A stretch of DNA of 64,000 nucleotides. Source: Batkoa obscura. Taxonomy: Eukaryota; Entomophthoromycota; Entomophthoromycetes; Entomophthorales; Batkoaceae. The position numbers and the translations under genes are program-made. The notes beneath the pieces were generated by a model. It was not told the DNA's origin. It did not search any database and saw nothing but the letters and a program-made list of their open reading frames with translations. Positions 34,472 through 45,400 of this stretch are shown in pieces. Position 1 is the stretch's first letter, and each line of letters opens with the position of its first letter. The stretch spans positions 1 to 64,000 of the forward strand of contig JASVEC010000091.1 of assembly GCA_030770535.1 (NCBI GenBank). The letters are read 5' to 3'.

Positions 34472-34577
34472 ATATGAGGATATGTTTTGTATTCAAGAAT
34501 TCTACTAACAATTTTTCCACTCAAACAGCGCTTAAACGATAGAAAAAATAATGAAGCCTAAAAAAACATTCCCATAT
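34472..34577 (-). mobile_element. Foldback MITE copy (reverse orientation)
   Basis: Left ATATGAGGATATGTTTTGTA, right AACATTCCCATAT, core TCAAACAGCGCTTAAACG. Confidence 0.8.
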
Positions 34578-34879
34578 GTAACTGTTATCTAGAGATTATT
34601 TGTCTCATTTTTTCACAACTTTAGTGTATTTTATATATATCATTATCTGTTATTTATTGTTTTTATTTATAAATAAGCTTTTTTTAAAAACAATTAGATT
34701 TTAGATTCATTTATAATTAACAAAATATAAACTTTATAGTTTTAATTTTGGGGTTTAATTACAACTTATTATTATTATTAAGTTATTAAAACTTTATCGC
34801 TTTTATAACTACAACTCATTTATTGCTTTAGATAATAGTACTTTCTAAGTTATTTTATCATATATGACTTTAATATAAT

Positions 34880-34985
34880 ATATGGGGATGTTTTTTTTGG
34901 TTTTATTACTTTTCTATTTTTTAAGCGCTATTTGAGGGGAAAGGTTGTTACTTAAGTCCTTAAACAAAAAAATACATCCCTATAT
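34880..34985 (+). mobile_element. Foldback MITE copy (forward orientation)
   Basis: Left ATATGGGGATGTTTTTTTTG, right ATACATCCCTATAT, core TAAGCGCTATTTGAGGGG. Confidence 0.85.
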
Positions 34986-35219
34986 AATAAAATAAAGATA
35001 ATGAACTCTCTTATTATCATCTTTACTATTATTATAATTTTATATTTATTGATATTTAGTAGATTCTATTAGCTGTCTCAAATTAGTTGATTAGATAATA
35101 TTATAGAACGTTGATTAATTTATTCTAAAAGTTAAAATGATTCAAATAAAGGCTCCTTTTATAGTTTATTTTAAATTTTTCTTAAGTATCAATAATTAAT
35201 TAATTAATATTATACTATA

Positions 35220-35330
35220 CATATAAGGGTATTTTTTTTGATTTCATTACTTTTTCCATTTTTTAAGTGCTATTTAAGTGAAAAAATTGCTAATAAATTT
35301 CTTAAACAAAAAAAATCCTTCCCATATATA
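35220..35330 (+). mobile_element. Foldback MITE copy (forward orientation)
   Basis: Left CATATAAGGGTATTTTTTTTG, right TCCTTCCCATAT, core TAAGTGCTATTTAAGTG; lies about 90 bp beyond the 3' end of the multicopper oxidase gene. Confidence 0.75.
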
Positions 35331-35419
35331 AACAAAAAAAATAAAAACAATAAAAACACTAAAAACAATTAAAAAGAATATTAAAAAAAATATAAATAAT
35401 TTATTTTTTTTAATAAATT

Positions 35420-37159
35420 TTAATTCTTAGGAACATAGTTAATAATAACTATTTTACCCATGATGATATGAGCTGCCATATGACAATGCATAAACCAAGC
35501 CCCTGGGTTATCAGCCTTAAAGCGAATAGCATACCAACCACAAGGAAGATCATCTGAATTGAGTGGTTTTTCACCTAATCCATCAAGTCCAGAAAACATA
35601 TCTACACTATCATCAATAGGGCCAAGTCTAGAATTAGTTTGATTTAGAGGTTTACCCACTTCCGGAACATCTGTAATAAATTGAGTATAAGTATCTCTTA
35701 AAATAGGATTATTCTTAGTAGTCGCTAAATAATTATCAATCTTCGGACCATCTACTTTTGGATCATAAAATCCATCACCATGTCCAACAACATAGAATGA
35801 ATGACCATGTAAATGCCATGGATGAACTTCACAATGTTTACCAGTTGGCATTGTATGTTGTACAATAATTTGAACATCATCACCTTCTTTAATTTCATAA
35901 ATACCTGCACTTGGTTTATATTTTCCAGACTGCATATCTTCAATTAATACACTATCTCTTGGTTTATTATCATTATCATTGATAAACCATCTTGATATTG
36001 TATTTGGTTTTCTTAATGTAACTATTAAATTGATTTCTTTAGTTGCCTTCTTTGGTACTGGGTAAAAATGTTTAGATAATCCTTTATTGTACCATTTAGA
36101 AGTAAATAGTTTAGATTCTACCCAATGGGAATATTCAAATTGTAATCCAGGTACTTGTTTATCTGTACGTATTAAAGATGAAGTACTCTTTGCGCCATCA
36201 TAATGAAGAATAGCTACTCCATTTTTAGCTACTGGTTTACGTGCTTCAGGTCTTAATTCATCACTCACTTGGGTATACATATAATAATTATCTACTTTTT
36301 TGTTTGTTTTCAATAATACAGAATATCGTTGACCACTACTTAATTCTACTCTATCTACTTTAATAGGATCAATTAAAGTGCCATCTGCTTCAATAATAGT
36401 TAAATCATGACCTTCAATGTTATATGTAAATAGAGAATAGCCATTAGCACCTATCAAACGTAATCTATATGTTTTATTTGGTTTTACATTAATAACACTA
36501 AAGCCATCATTGAATCTCTTTAAATCTTCAGCAGTACCACCATTCATATTATTCTCCCATTTTTGATAAGTTCTACCGTTAGTTAATATACTTTGGGATT
36601 GATTACTAAATTTAAAAGGAACAGTAGTTAAGCCATGAATTAGTTCTTCTGTTGTTTTATGCCATCTTTCAGACAATAAGACAGTTATTTCTTCATCATA
36701 TTTATATTCCGAATTAAATTTAATAATATCATTCCAAATTTCTTTTTTATCTTGAACAATTAATGCTCCATAAATATGCTCTGAATCCATATCTGTATGA
36801 GCATGATAAAAGTAAGTACCACTTTGATCATGTAAATTAAAACTATAAATGTAACTCTTTCCTGGCATTATAGGTTCTTGAGTGACCATAGGTGCTCCAT
36901 CCGCTTTAATGGATCCTTTTTGAGTAATTCCATGCCAATGAATAGTTACATTCTTATGTAATTGATTATTCACTTTGATTTTGATTGAATCACCAGCAGT
37001 AGCATCAATTTGAGGACCTGGGAATTGACCATTGATTAATACCCCATCGACTACAAAGTTATCAGGTGCCATTTTAGCATCGGTAAGAGTCCATTCTTGA
37101 CTCACTTCTTTGCTCAATATTAATTGAGTCAAATAAATTAAAGGTAAAAGTAATCTCAT
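35420..37159 (-). CDS. Secreted multicopper oxidase (laccase/ascorbate oxidase-like)
   Basis: 579 residues, one exon, with a signal peptide at about 1-16. Oxidises phenolic or similar substrates and reduces oxygen to water at a four-copper site, outside the cell. All four copper signatures are present: HWHG (His74, His76), YHAHTD (His119, His121), HPWHLHGHSF (from His446) and HCHMAAH (His558, Cys559, His560, His564). The residue ten after Cys559, the usual type-1 axial position (Leu, Phe or Met), is Lys569 (IIMGK), which is unusual. No C-terminal membrane helix, so not a Fet3-type ferroxidase anchor. Substrate class is not predictable from sequence alone. Confidence 0.92.
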   Translation of the reverse strand: MRLLLPLIYLTQLILSKEVSQEWTLTDAKMAPDNFVVDGVLINGQFPGPQIDATAGDSIKIKVNNQLHKNVTIHWHGITQKGSIKADGAPMVTQEPIMPGKSYIYSFNLHDQSGTYFYHAHTDMDSEHIYGALIVQDKKEIWNDIIKFNSEYKYDEEITVLLSERWHKTTEELIHGLTTVPFKFSNQSQSILTNGRTYQKWENNMNGGTAEDLKRFNDGFSVINVKPNKTYRLRLIGANGYSLFTYNIEGHDLTIIEADGTLIDPIKVDRVELSSGQRYSVLLKTNKKVDNYYMYTQVSDELRPEARKPVAKNGVAILHYDGAKSTSSLIRTDKQVPGLQFEYSHWVESKLFTSKWYNKGLSKHFYPVPKKATKEINLIVTLRKPNTISRWFINDNDNKPRDSVLIEDMQSGKYKPSAGIYEIKEGDDVQIIVQHTMPTGKHCEVHPWHLHGHSFYVVGHGDGFYDPKVDGPKIDNYLATTKNNPILRDTYTQFITDVPEVGKPLNQTNSRLGPIDDSVDMFSGLDGLGEKPLNSDDLPCGWYAIRFKADNPGAWFMHCHMAAHIIMGKIVIINYVPKN

Positions 37160-38130
37160 ATTCTAATATTTGAATAATCAACAATGTATTTCCCTCAACT
37201 TTTTATATTCAGTAAACTACCCTGCTTAGTGGAACCCAATTCAATGGGAAAACTAATTTAGGCGATATCTTGAAGCGCAATATTCTGTTGATCAATACAA
37301 GTAAAGTTATAATTATTAATATATTATTTGTTAATAAGTTATTCAATTTCTCTTATAATATACTTATTTATTATGTCATTTAGCCTTTATTAAATAAAGT
37401 CAACTAATAAAAATACTAACTAATAAAGATATCAACATTCGACATCAATTAGGGTAAATTGAACTATAGCATTAATCTTTAGCATTTTTTATTAAATCTG
37501 AACCTTCTCTATTAATTTTTAGAGTTGTTAAAATGTTACTACTTATTATAGTATGTTGCTTATATTTCTATTTTATCCATTAATTAAAATGGGAGCTATT
37601 TTATTTAAGCTAAAATACCTCATTGAAATATGAAATTTAATGGTTCAATATCGGTATAATAAATTATTATCAATTAGTTTTAAAGTAGTTGATAGGTTAA
37701 TAGGTGTGATGATAGTATTTTAGAAACTTAAAATTTTTGATTTTATATTTAATATCGCCTTTTAACTTTCTATTGGTATGATTTCATTTTCTTGTATGAA
37801 ATAAGAAATTTATTTAATTTACCGATTTGATGTTTTCAACTTATTGATATTTTATCAAGCATATTAATTTGAGTTATTTAAAAACAACAATAAAGTATAA
37901 TGATAAAATAAGTTTTTTTATAAGTTTTATTACACTCCATTAAAGCGAAGTTACTTATAATGCTATTGATAATTCAATCGAATTTCTATAAGAAATAAAT
38001 TAACTCAATAACAACTGAGTTATTAATTTATTTTTGCTATTTTAATCAACTTTGTCTTTAACAATTTGCTATTTTTTTGAACTCGTTATATTAGCTCTCT
38101 TTAAAAATCTAAAACTAAACTTTAAACTAT

Positions 38131-38237
38131 ATATGAGGATGTATTTTTGTGTTTAAGAATTTTACTAACAAATTTTCTGCTTAAATAGTGCTTAAAAAAT
38201 GGAAAAAACAATGAAGTCAAAAAAAACACTCCCATGT
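38131..38237 (-). mobile_element. Foldback MITE copy (reverse orientation)
   Basis: Left ATATGAGGATGTATTTTTGT, right AACACTCCCATGT, core TTAAATAGTGCTTAAAAAATG. Confidence 0.85.
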
Positions 38238-38798
38238 ATTGTTTAAAGTGCTAAATATACAAACTCATTCTTATAATACCATTTACTTATCAAATAAAGC
38301 ATCTCATAGTAAACTGAAACTTTTAACTTGATAGATTGACTTGAAATATTTTATAAAATTCAATAAAATTTATAAGAATTAGGAGTTAACTACCTTATTC
38401 ACAATGAGTTCCTAGATTACGTTATTAAAGGGCGTAATATGTTTTAAAATAGAAGTAAAAAGTATTATTGGATCTACTACAGTAATTAAACTTTTTAAAG
38501 CAAGCCCAAAATCTATCAGTTCTATAAAATTCTTTCTAGTTTTTGATAATGCTTCCAGCATAGCTTTTACTTTAGTCGTTATCAGATATAGAATCAAAAG
38601 TTTTTTAAACTAATAAGTTAAGGAGATAAAGCAATAATTAATGGCAAAACAATATAGGAGATTAACTCTATTTTTATAATTTAGTAACATATCTATTGAT
38701 AAACAATAGTTTAATTTTTTATGTCCTTTTTTGTTACTTTACTTATCCTTGATTACTCTTTATTTTTTTTATTTTTTTCAGACTGATTTTTAATCTTT

Positions 38799-38902
38799 AA
38801 ATGGGAATATCTTTTTTGGCTTCACTTTTTCCATTTTTTAAGCACTATTTGAGCAGAAAATTTGTTAGTAAAATCTTTAAACACAAAGATACATCTCCAA
38901 AT
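38799..38902 (+). mobile_element. Foldback MITE copy (forward orientation)
   Basis: Left AAATGGGAATATCTTTTTTG, right ATACATCTCCAAAT, core TAAGCACTATTTGAGCAG; termini drifted. Confidence 0.75.
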
Positions 38903-39377
38903 GATACTCAGTTTTTAGTTTGTAGTTAATCTTATAAAGTTAATCTTACAAGTAATTTAAAAATACAATTAATTTAATAAATTAATAAGTAAAATTTTAT
39001 TTTATCTCCAAAAGTATAGCTATTATTTAGAAAAATGATAGACAATTTTTTAAAAACACGATAACAAAGCATTTATCAAAAATAACATGAATTTTCTATA
39101 GCATAGTAAATAGCACTATTTTAAAACATGGCTAGGTAAAAAGGCTAAGAAGGAATTTATTCAATCAAAAAGAAAATGAGAAACGAATTTGGAATCTATT
39201 TTAAAAATTGTAAATAACAGACTTGAAGTCCAAAGACATTTGAGAATTATGTTTAGAATTTATGTTTCTTTTTAAAATTGTGTTTTCTTATTATTAATCA
39301 TTTTTTGAAGTTAGTGTTTTGTAACATCTATTTAACTAAACAATTTCAATTGAAATTCCCTCAGGCTTTAAGTTTGA

Positions 39378-39484
39378 ATATGGGGATGTTTTTTTTGAAT
39401 TCATTACTTTTTCCATCTTTTAAATGCTATTTAAGTGGAAAAATTGTTAACAAAATTCTTAAACACAAAAATACATCCCCATAT
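39378..39484 (+). mobile_element. Foldback MITE copy, best preserved
   Basis: Perfect ATATGGGGATGT / ACATCCCCATAT ends, with arms close to the family consensus. It is a good reference sequence for the family. Confidence 0.9.
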
Positions 39485-39698
39485 TTTGTCTACTCTTTTT
39501 TTAGAATCAATTTTTTCGATTATCTTAAGGTTCTATAACGTACTTTTATTAAACATCAAAACATTATACTAAACTACACTTTTCCCGTGTGATTTCTATA
39601 TACAAAACTAAATAATGTGAATTTGAAATTTGAACTTTTTAGTATTCAAAACCTTTAATTATTCTACATGACTAAATGTAGTTACTCCTTTTATTATT

Positions 39699-39965
39699 TC
39701 AGCGATAGTTAACTCCAGGAATACGTCCATTAACTGCGTTCATAAACATTTGATCAAAACGTTTACTTAAGACTTCACCTTCCTTACTATCAACTTGATA
39801 TTTGCGTCTAAAAAAAGCTTTAGCTGATGCCAATTGATCAAATAACTGAGAAGGAATAAAGCGTCGTCCTAAAGTATTTTTACTAACCTCACGGACATTT
39901 TTTAGAGAAAGGCTAGAAGAGGAAGCAGTTACACCGAATAAAACAATATAGGAAGTCAATTTCAT
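39699..39965 (-). CDS. Short repeat-peptide paralogue, secreted
   Basis: 88 residues, one exon. Start and pro-region closely follow the gene at 19558: MKLTSYIVLFGVTASSSS, then LKNVREVSKNTLG, RRFIPSQLFDQL and FFRR. Only one FIP unit is present, bounded by RR and RR, followed by a KR site (LSKRFDQMF) and a unique tail. A TATA box at 40036-40043 lies 71 bp upstream and a nearly identical promoter block follows it. This looks like a reduced, possibly still functional, precursor that would yield one or two peptides. Confidence 0.75.
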   Translation of the reverse strand: MKLTSYIVLFGVTASSSSLSLKNVREVSKNTLGRRFIPSQLFDQLASAKAFFRRKYQVDSKEGEVLSKRFDQMFMNAVNGRIPGVNYR

Positions 39966-40035
39966 TTTTTTAATTTTTACAAGTCAATAAAAATTGTATT
40001 TTTTTTGATGTTTAAGTTATAGTGTTGCTATGGGG

Positions 40036-40043
40036 TTTATATA
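40036..40043 (-). promoter_or_regulatory. TATA box of the short repeat-peptide gene
   Basis: Minus-strand TATATAAA about 71 bp upstream of the ATG at 39965, matching the element in the paralogous promoter. Confidence 0.6.
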
Positions 40044-40112
40044 CTTTTGTTGGTATCTTGTGATATGTTTTTATTACAGTCGAGTGAATTCCTTTATGAT
40101 GATTGAAGAAGT

Positions 40113-40538
40113 TCTAAAGAGTTAAACATTTCTTCTTCTGTCAATGTCTTAATTGTTTGTCATTATATGGGGATGTATTTTTATATTTAAGAATTTTACT
40201 AACAATTTTCCACCCAAATAGCGCTTAAAGATGGAAAAATAATGAAGTCAAAAAAAACATCCCCATATGATAAGTATCTTTTCTTTACTCGGATAATGAT
40301 ATCTTTCATCAAAAAAACTCTATCTAGTATAATCTTTATCAATATTTTTTAGGTTAAGAAAAAAGAGTTAAAAATGACCCTTTCTAGAAAAATAAAAGGA
40401 GTTATAATATTATAGTTTATAGTTGTATTGATGAAATAAAAAAGCTAATTATTTAATCCCTATTTTTATCTCTATACCTATTTTATTTTACTTTTTGCTT
40501 GAAGTTGACTATTTACCATCTTTAACAAATTATATTAT
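40113..40538 (-). repeat. Duplicated promoter block, copy B (interrupted by a MITE)
   Basis: Reverse complement of 19091-19415 with about four differences in some 290 bp compared, plus the MITE at 40165-40268. The block stops about 150 bp before the coding start. Confidence 0.85.
40165..40268 (-). mobile_element. Foldback MITE copy with known empty site
   Basis: Element 40168-40265 (98 bp, TGGGGATG to CATCCCCA) flanked by TA at 40166-40167 and 40266-40267. The paralogous block at 19360 has the same flanks with one TA and no insert. The flanking ATAT makes a 2- to 4-bp duplication indistinguishable here. Confidence 0.92.
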
Positions 40539-42431
40539 GCCATAAAGCTATCAAGATTTTTTTACGTAAATTTCTGAAAAAATAAAAAGAGGAAAAGGTA
40601 AAAATTAAACCCGTTAAAGAAATGATATAAGTGATAATAACAGGATATGTAAGTATATATATCCTAACTTTGATTGGTAGTTTACATTAAAATAACAAAA
40701 GGCCAATTCCTAAACCTAATAATCTTATCATCTTTTTTGAATTCTATTAATAATTTTATCTTCCTTTTTATATAAACTTTCTAATACTAATGTAAATACA
40801 TTTTTAAGAAAATTATATGAAAAGTTAATACAGCCAATTTACTAAACATTAGTTTGGTAAATTTAATCAAAAAAATACTTTTAATGAGAATTAATTGTTA
40901 CAAGTTCTTTTATATAGTACATTTATTGCTTATCTATTTTACACAGTTTTTTACTACTAGTTATTTAAAATAGATTAAAAATTTATACAATTACAGGAAG
41001 AATAGTTAACAAAACATGACAGAAATGTTGATATAGTGCTAGTTTAATATTGATGATAACTACTTACAAACTTTCAGTTTCTATGTTTACAAAAAAGAAG
41101 CCTTTTAAATTAATGTAGAACTTAGTCTAGACCTAAATACTATTTTCTTCTAGTTTAAGATTTTCTGAGGTTCTATGAGATATCGCTTTGTCAGTCCCAT
41201 GGTTAATTATAGCATAACAACCGCCTAAGCTGTTGTGTTCTCGAGTTCAGAGAAAATCAATCCTACGTTCTTAGTTTGATTTGCTAAGAGGATTTCTAGC
41301 TCTATCCCAAAGAATATTATCTTCTCATTTTGGTATTTATAGTTTTCAGAGTATAAAAGAGTTTTCAGAGTATAGTAGTTCGAGGCTTTTTAACTGAATT
41401 ATTCCCTCATATCTCGAACATTTAATAAAGCCATTAAGTTTTCTTAATAATATTTTATGTAGATTTTACAGTAGTATTGTTTATTCTATTTGTTTTACAT
41501 AGCCTGTAGCCTATTACGCGCTATTCTTCATAATCCAAGTCTATCTTAGTCACATAAACTAAGACCTTTCGACTTATAGTGTAATCAGCCAGGTAATAAC
41601 TGTTTTTGACTCCAAACACTGAGCACCAGGTTTCACAGTTCTAAAGTTTCAGTATAGAAATCGAGAGTCCATTAATGGCTATGTTTACTAAATTTTTTAT
41701 AAACTCACTCTACAAATTCTATTTATTTACCCCCAAAAGATTATTGTATAGTTAAAATCTCTTAGAAATAATTTAAATGATACAATTCTATCATCCTATT
41801 ACCAATAATTGGTTATAATTGTTAGACTCTATAGTATATAACTTACAGTTTCTAAATTATTATATAATTATTAAATTGATACTTTATTGTAAATACACTA
41901 TTACTCTAGAATATAATAATAATGTAAGTGTTACAATAGATGTTGCTATTCATTGATTATTCGTTACTCAAGCTATTCTAATAAATAACGTGAATATTAT
42001 TATAATAAGTAGTATGACTAGTATAAATACACTAGAAATTGTTGTTAAATAAATAACATTGTCTTGAATAAATTTTTTTAGCTAAATCTTTATTTATAAT
42101 TAAATATAATAGAATTCTAAGATTGAGATTTTATTAAACAAAATAAAATGAGAGGGCCAAAATGGCATTGAAATTCTCTATTTGAATCAGGATCTTCCAT
42201 CATTTAATTTAAAAACTCTAAATTATCAACCTCTCATTTTTAACAACTAATTTTTTGATACTGCAAATCACATCATCCTTCAAACTCCAAATAAATCAAT
42301 AGAATGGCTTAAAATAATTGGCTAAACATTCTTGGATTTGATTTGATTTTAACTAAATTAACATTTTTTAAACCACGTTGATAATTCAAAAAGGTGACAT
42401 TAAAAAAATTCATTGTATAAATAAAGAAAAC

Positions 42432-45400
42432 ATGGAATCAAATAATGAAAAAATAAATACAATGGAAGATAATAGTTTAATGGAAAAAAACATTAAAGCT
42501 GAAGAGAAAGCACCGTTAATTTCATCTAGAGAGGCAATCGAGTCAAGTATAGCTCCTCTAGTATCAAATGTAACCCCTTTAAAATCAGCCGAACAGTCGA
42601 ATATTGAAGAAGAAGATCAACCTATTGGTAGCTCCGAAACCCTGAAAAATTTAAAGCATTCAATCAACACTTATCCTAGTGATAAATGGAAAAAGACAAT
42701 TGATTTTTCCATCATTGAATTAATAGTTCAGTTATTAAGTTATCATCGATATAAACCAAGTAGTAATAATTTGGGAAATATTTATTCGAATATATTGCAT
42801 GGATCATTTAATAAAGAAGGAAAGGAAGAAGGGAAGGAGGAAGGGGAAAAGGGAGGTTTGGAGAGTAATAAAGTTTATAGTTCGAATTTAAATCACTTTG
42901 GGAAACTAGGGAAATTAATTGGTACTCAAGTTTTTGAGTTTGAGCAATGGGATGAATATGAGTTCATTAACCCTCCAAAAGTAAGTCTGAGTTGACTAAA
43001 TTATTCTCATTGATTTTAATTATTTATTAGATTCCAGAAATTCTTCAAACACTTATTGATTTGAGATTATTGATAAACCAAGCAAAAGGTAACAGTTAGG
43101 TATTATTTTTTTAACTATGATATTAATTCATTTCAAAACACAAAGATATTCAACAAATTGATGGATTAGCTTTATTAACACCTTTTATGGATATCATAAA
43201 AAACCCCGATACATCTGGCTCATTAACTGGAGTAGCTTTAAGTGGAATTGAGAGTTTCTTAACATCAAATATTTTAAACCCAATTACACCTAATATTTCT
43301 CAAGCCTTAAAACAATTAACTGAATCTATAATATCCTGTAAATTTGAGGCTGGAGAATCTGGAACGGATGATATCACTATATTAAAAATTGTTCAAGTGA
43401 TGGAGTTACTACTTAAAGATGAATACTTAATACTTTATTTGAGTATAAAAGAAGTCAAATCTATATTAAAAGCAGTGATTAATTTAGCTTGTCAATTAAA
43501 ATTATCCAAAATATTAAGATACCAAAGTGAAATTTTAATTAAAAATATGATTTATAATATAGTAAAAATTGTATTAAATGAAAACGAGAAGCTAGCAGTA
43601 GTATTTCAATTTATTATTACATTATTAGAACCACATAGTACACAACATTCTAATTATATGAGATTATTAGGATTAAATATATTTAATGATATATTATTAA
43701 AATATGGTCAAGCATTATTTAAAATTACATCATTATCCGATATGTTTTGTGATCAATTAAGTGGTTATCTTTGGATGTTATTAGAATCCGAACATTTAGG
43801 AATTATAACAAAAACATTAAATTTGATATCAATATTAATATCAACTGCTCAATATCAATTGAAACAGCAACAATTAATGTGGATTCAACAGATATTAAAT
43901 CGTATAAATAAATTAGAAACATCTCCTTTACATACAGGCTCATATAGGCAAATTAAAGATGATGATTTAAGTTTTTTACTAACAAATTTCTTATTAAATC
44001 ATATTAATCAACACCCATCTTTAATTAATGAATTATTTATTAATTTTGATTGCTGTTTAAATCAACCAGATTTAGCTATTGATGTTATGAGTTTTTTAAT
44101 CGAATCAGCAACTAAATTTGGTCAAAATGTTAATTCTGTAAAATCACATAAAGCTAATATTTGGTTAGATCAAATTAAAAAAATATTATTAAACTTTATT
44201 ATGATAACAGAAATCAAAGTAAGACTATATTTATATTTATAATTATAATAGTGAGCAAATAATTAATAATATTTTATTTGATTTTAGCCTGAAAATGAAA
44301 TATTAAGTAAATTAACTGGAATTAATGACTTATTAAAATCAGCTTCCTTTAGTTCAATGAATTCAAATAAAATTGATGAAGAATATTGTTCAACTGCTAG
44401 TATTGAAGAATTGTTACAAATTCAAAGCAAAAAAAAAGTTATTAGAGAAGCAATTGAATTATTTAATCAAAAGCCTTGGAAAGGTTTGGATTATTTAATT
44501 GAACATGGATTATTACCCCCTAAAGACAGTCCAACATTTAATCGATTAGCTAGTCGATTTCTATTAACTACTTCTGGTATTAACAAAAAAGAACTTGGAG
44601 AATTTGTATCCAAAAAATCCAATTTTGAGCTATTAAAAGTATTTATCTCCGAATTTAATTTTACTAACAAAAGAATCGATGAAGCAATGAGAGAATTTTT
44701 AGAAGCTTTTAGATTACCTGGTGAAGCACAATTAATTGCTAGAATATTTGAAGAATTTTCAGAGCATTATTTTAAAACAGAACCACCCCATATTAAAAGT
44801 AAAGATGGAGTGTTTGTATTGGCATATTCTATTATTTTAGTGAACACTGATTTACATAATAATCAAGTCAGAAAAAAAATGCAATTTGCGGATTATGCTA
44901 GGAATTTAAGAGGAGTTAATGATGGTCAAGATTTTGATCAAGATTTTTTGGTAAGAATAAATAAATTTGTTATTAAAAAATAAATGTTAATTCATAATAA
45001 TAATAATCTTACATAGAAAACCATTTATACTACAATTCAATCAAATGAAATTGTTATGCCAGAAGAACAAAATGGACGTATAAGTTTAGAATATAATTGG
45101 AAAGTAACCACTCAAAATCCAAATTTAAAAAAAAAATATTTATTATGTCAACCCAATCAGTATAATAAAGAAGTTTTTCTTTATTTATCTAATATTTTAG
45201 TAGAATTTTATATTCAATGTAAGTTATATTTATTTATTATTCACTAATAATTAATTTTTTTATCTTAGCATTGACAAATAGTACTAGTGATTTAATATTA
45301 CAAGATAGTTTACAAGGTTTATATATAATATTATTATTAAGTAATCATTACAAATCGAGTGAAGTAACTGATTATGTTATAAGAAGAATGATTATGTTAA

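Larger units (their letters stand above)
34106..35419. other. Intergenic with three MITE copies
   Basis: MITEs at 34472, 34880 and 35220; nothing else seen. Confidence 0.6.
37160..39698. other. Intergenic with three MITE copies
   Basis: MITEs at 38131, 38799 and 39378. A 61-codon minus-strand frame at 38412-38597 is not supported as a gene. Confidence 0.6.
39966..42431. other. Intergenic with promoter block B and a MITE
   Basis: Holds the TATA box, promoter block B (40113-40538) and its MITE. A somewhat G+C-richer stretch at 41100-41650 has short coding-like fragments on the minus strand but no identifiable gene. The rest is A+T-rich spacer. Confidence 0.5.

Noticed and set aside
38412-38597. 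Minus-strand frame of 61 codons
   Set aside because: Short, no family resemblance, lies between MITEs.
39278-39538. Open frame of 86 codons
   Set aside because: It is translated MITE sequence plus flanks; the same applies to minus-strand frames at 6440-6676 and 21883-22101.
41100-41650. G+C-richer patch with coding-like fragments on the minus strand, faintly reminiscent of a retroelement integrase
   Set aside because: Fragments are short and interrupted, no terminal repeats were found, and the resemblance is too weak to name an element.
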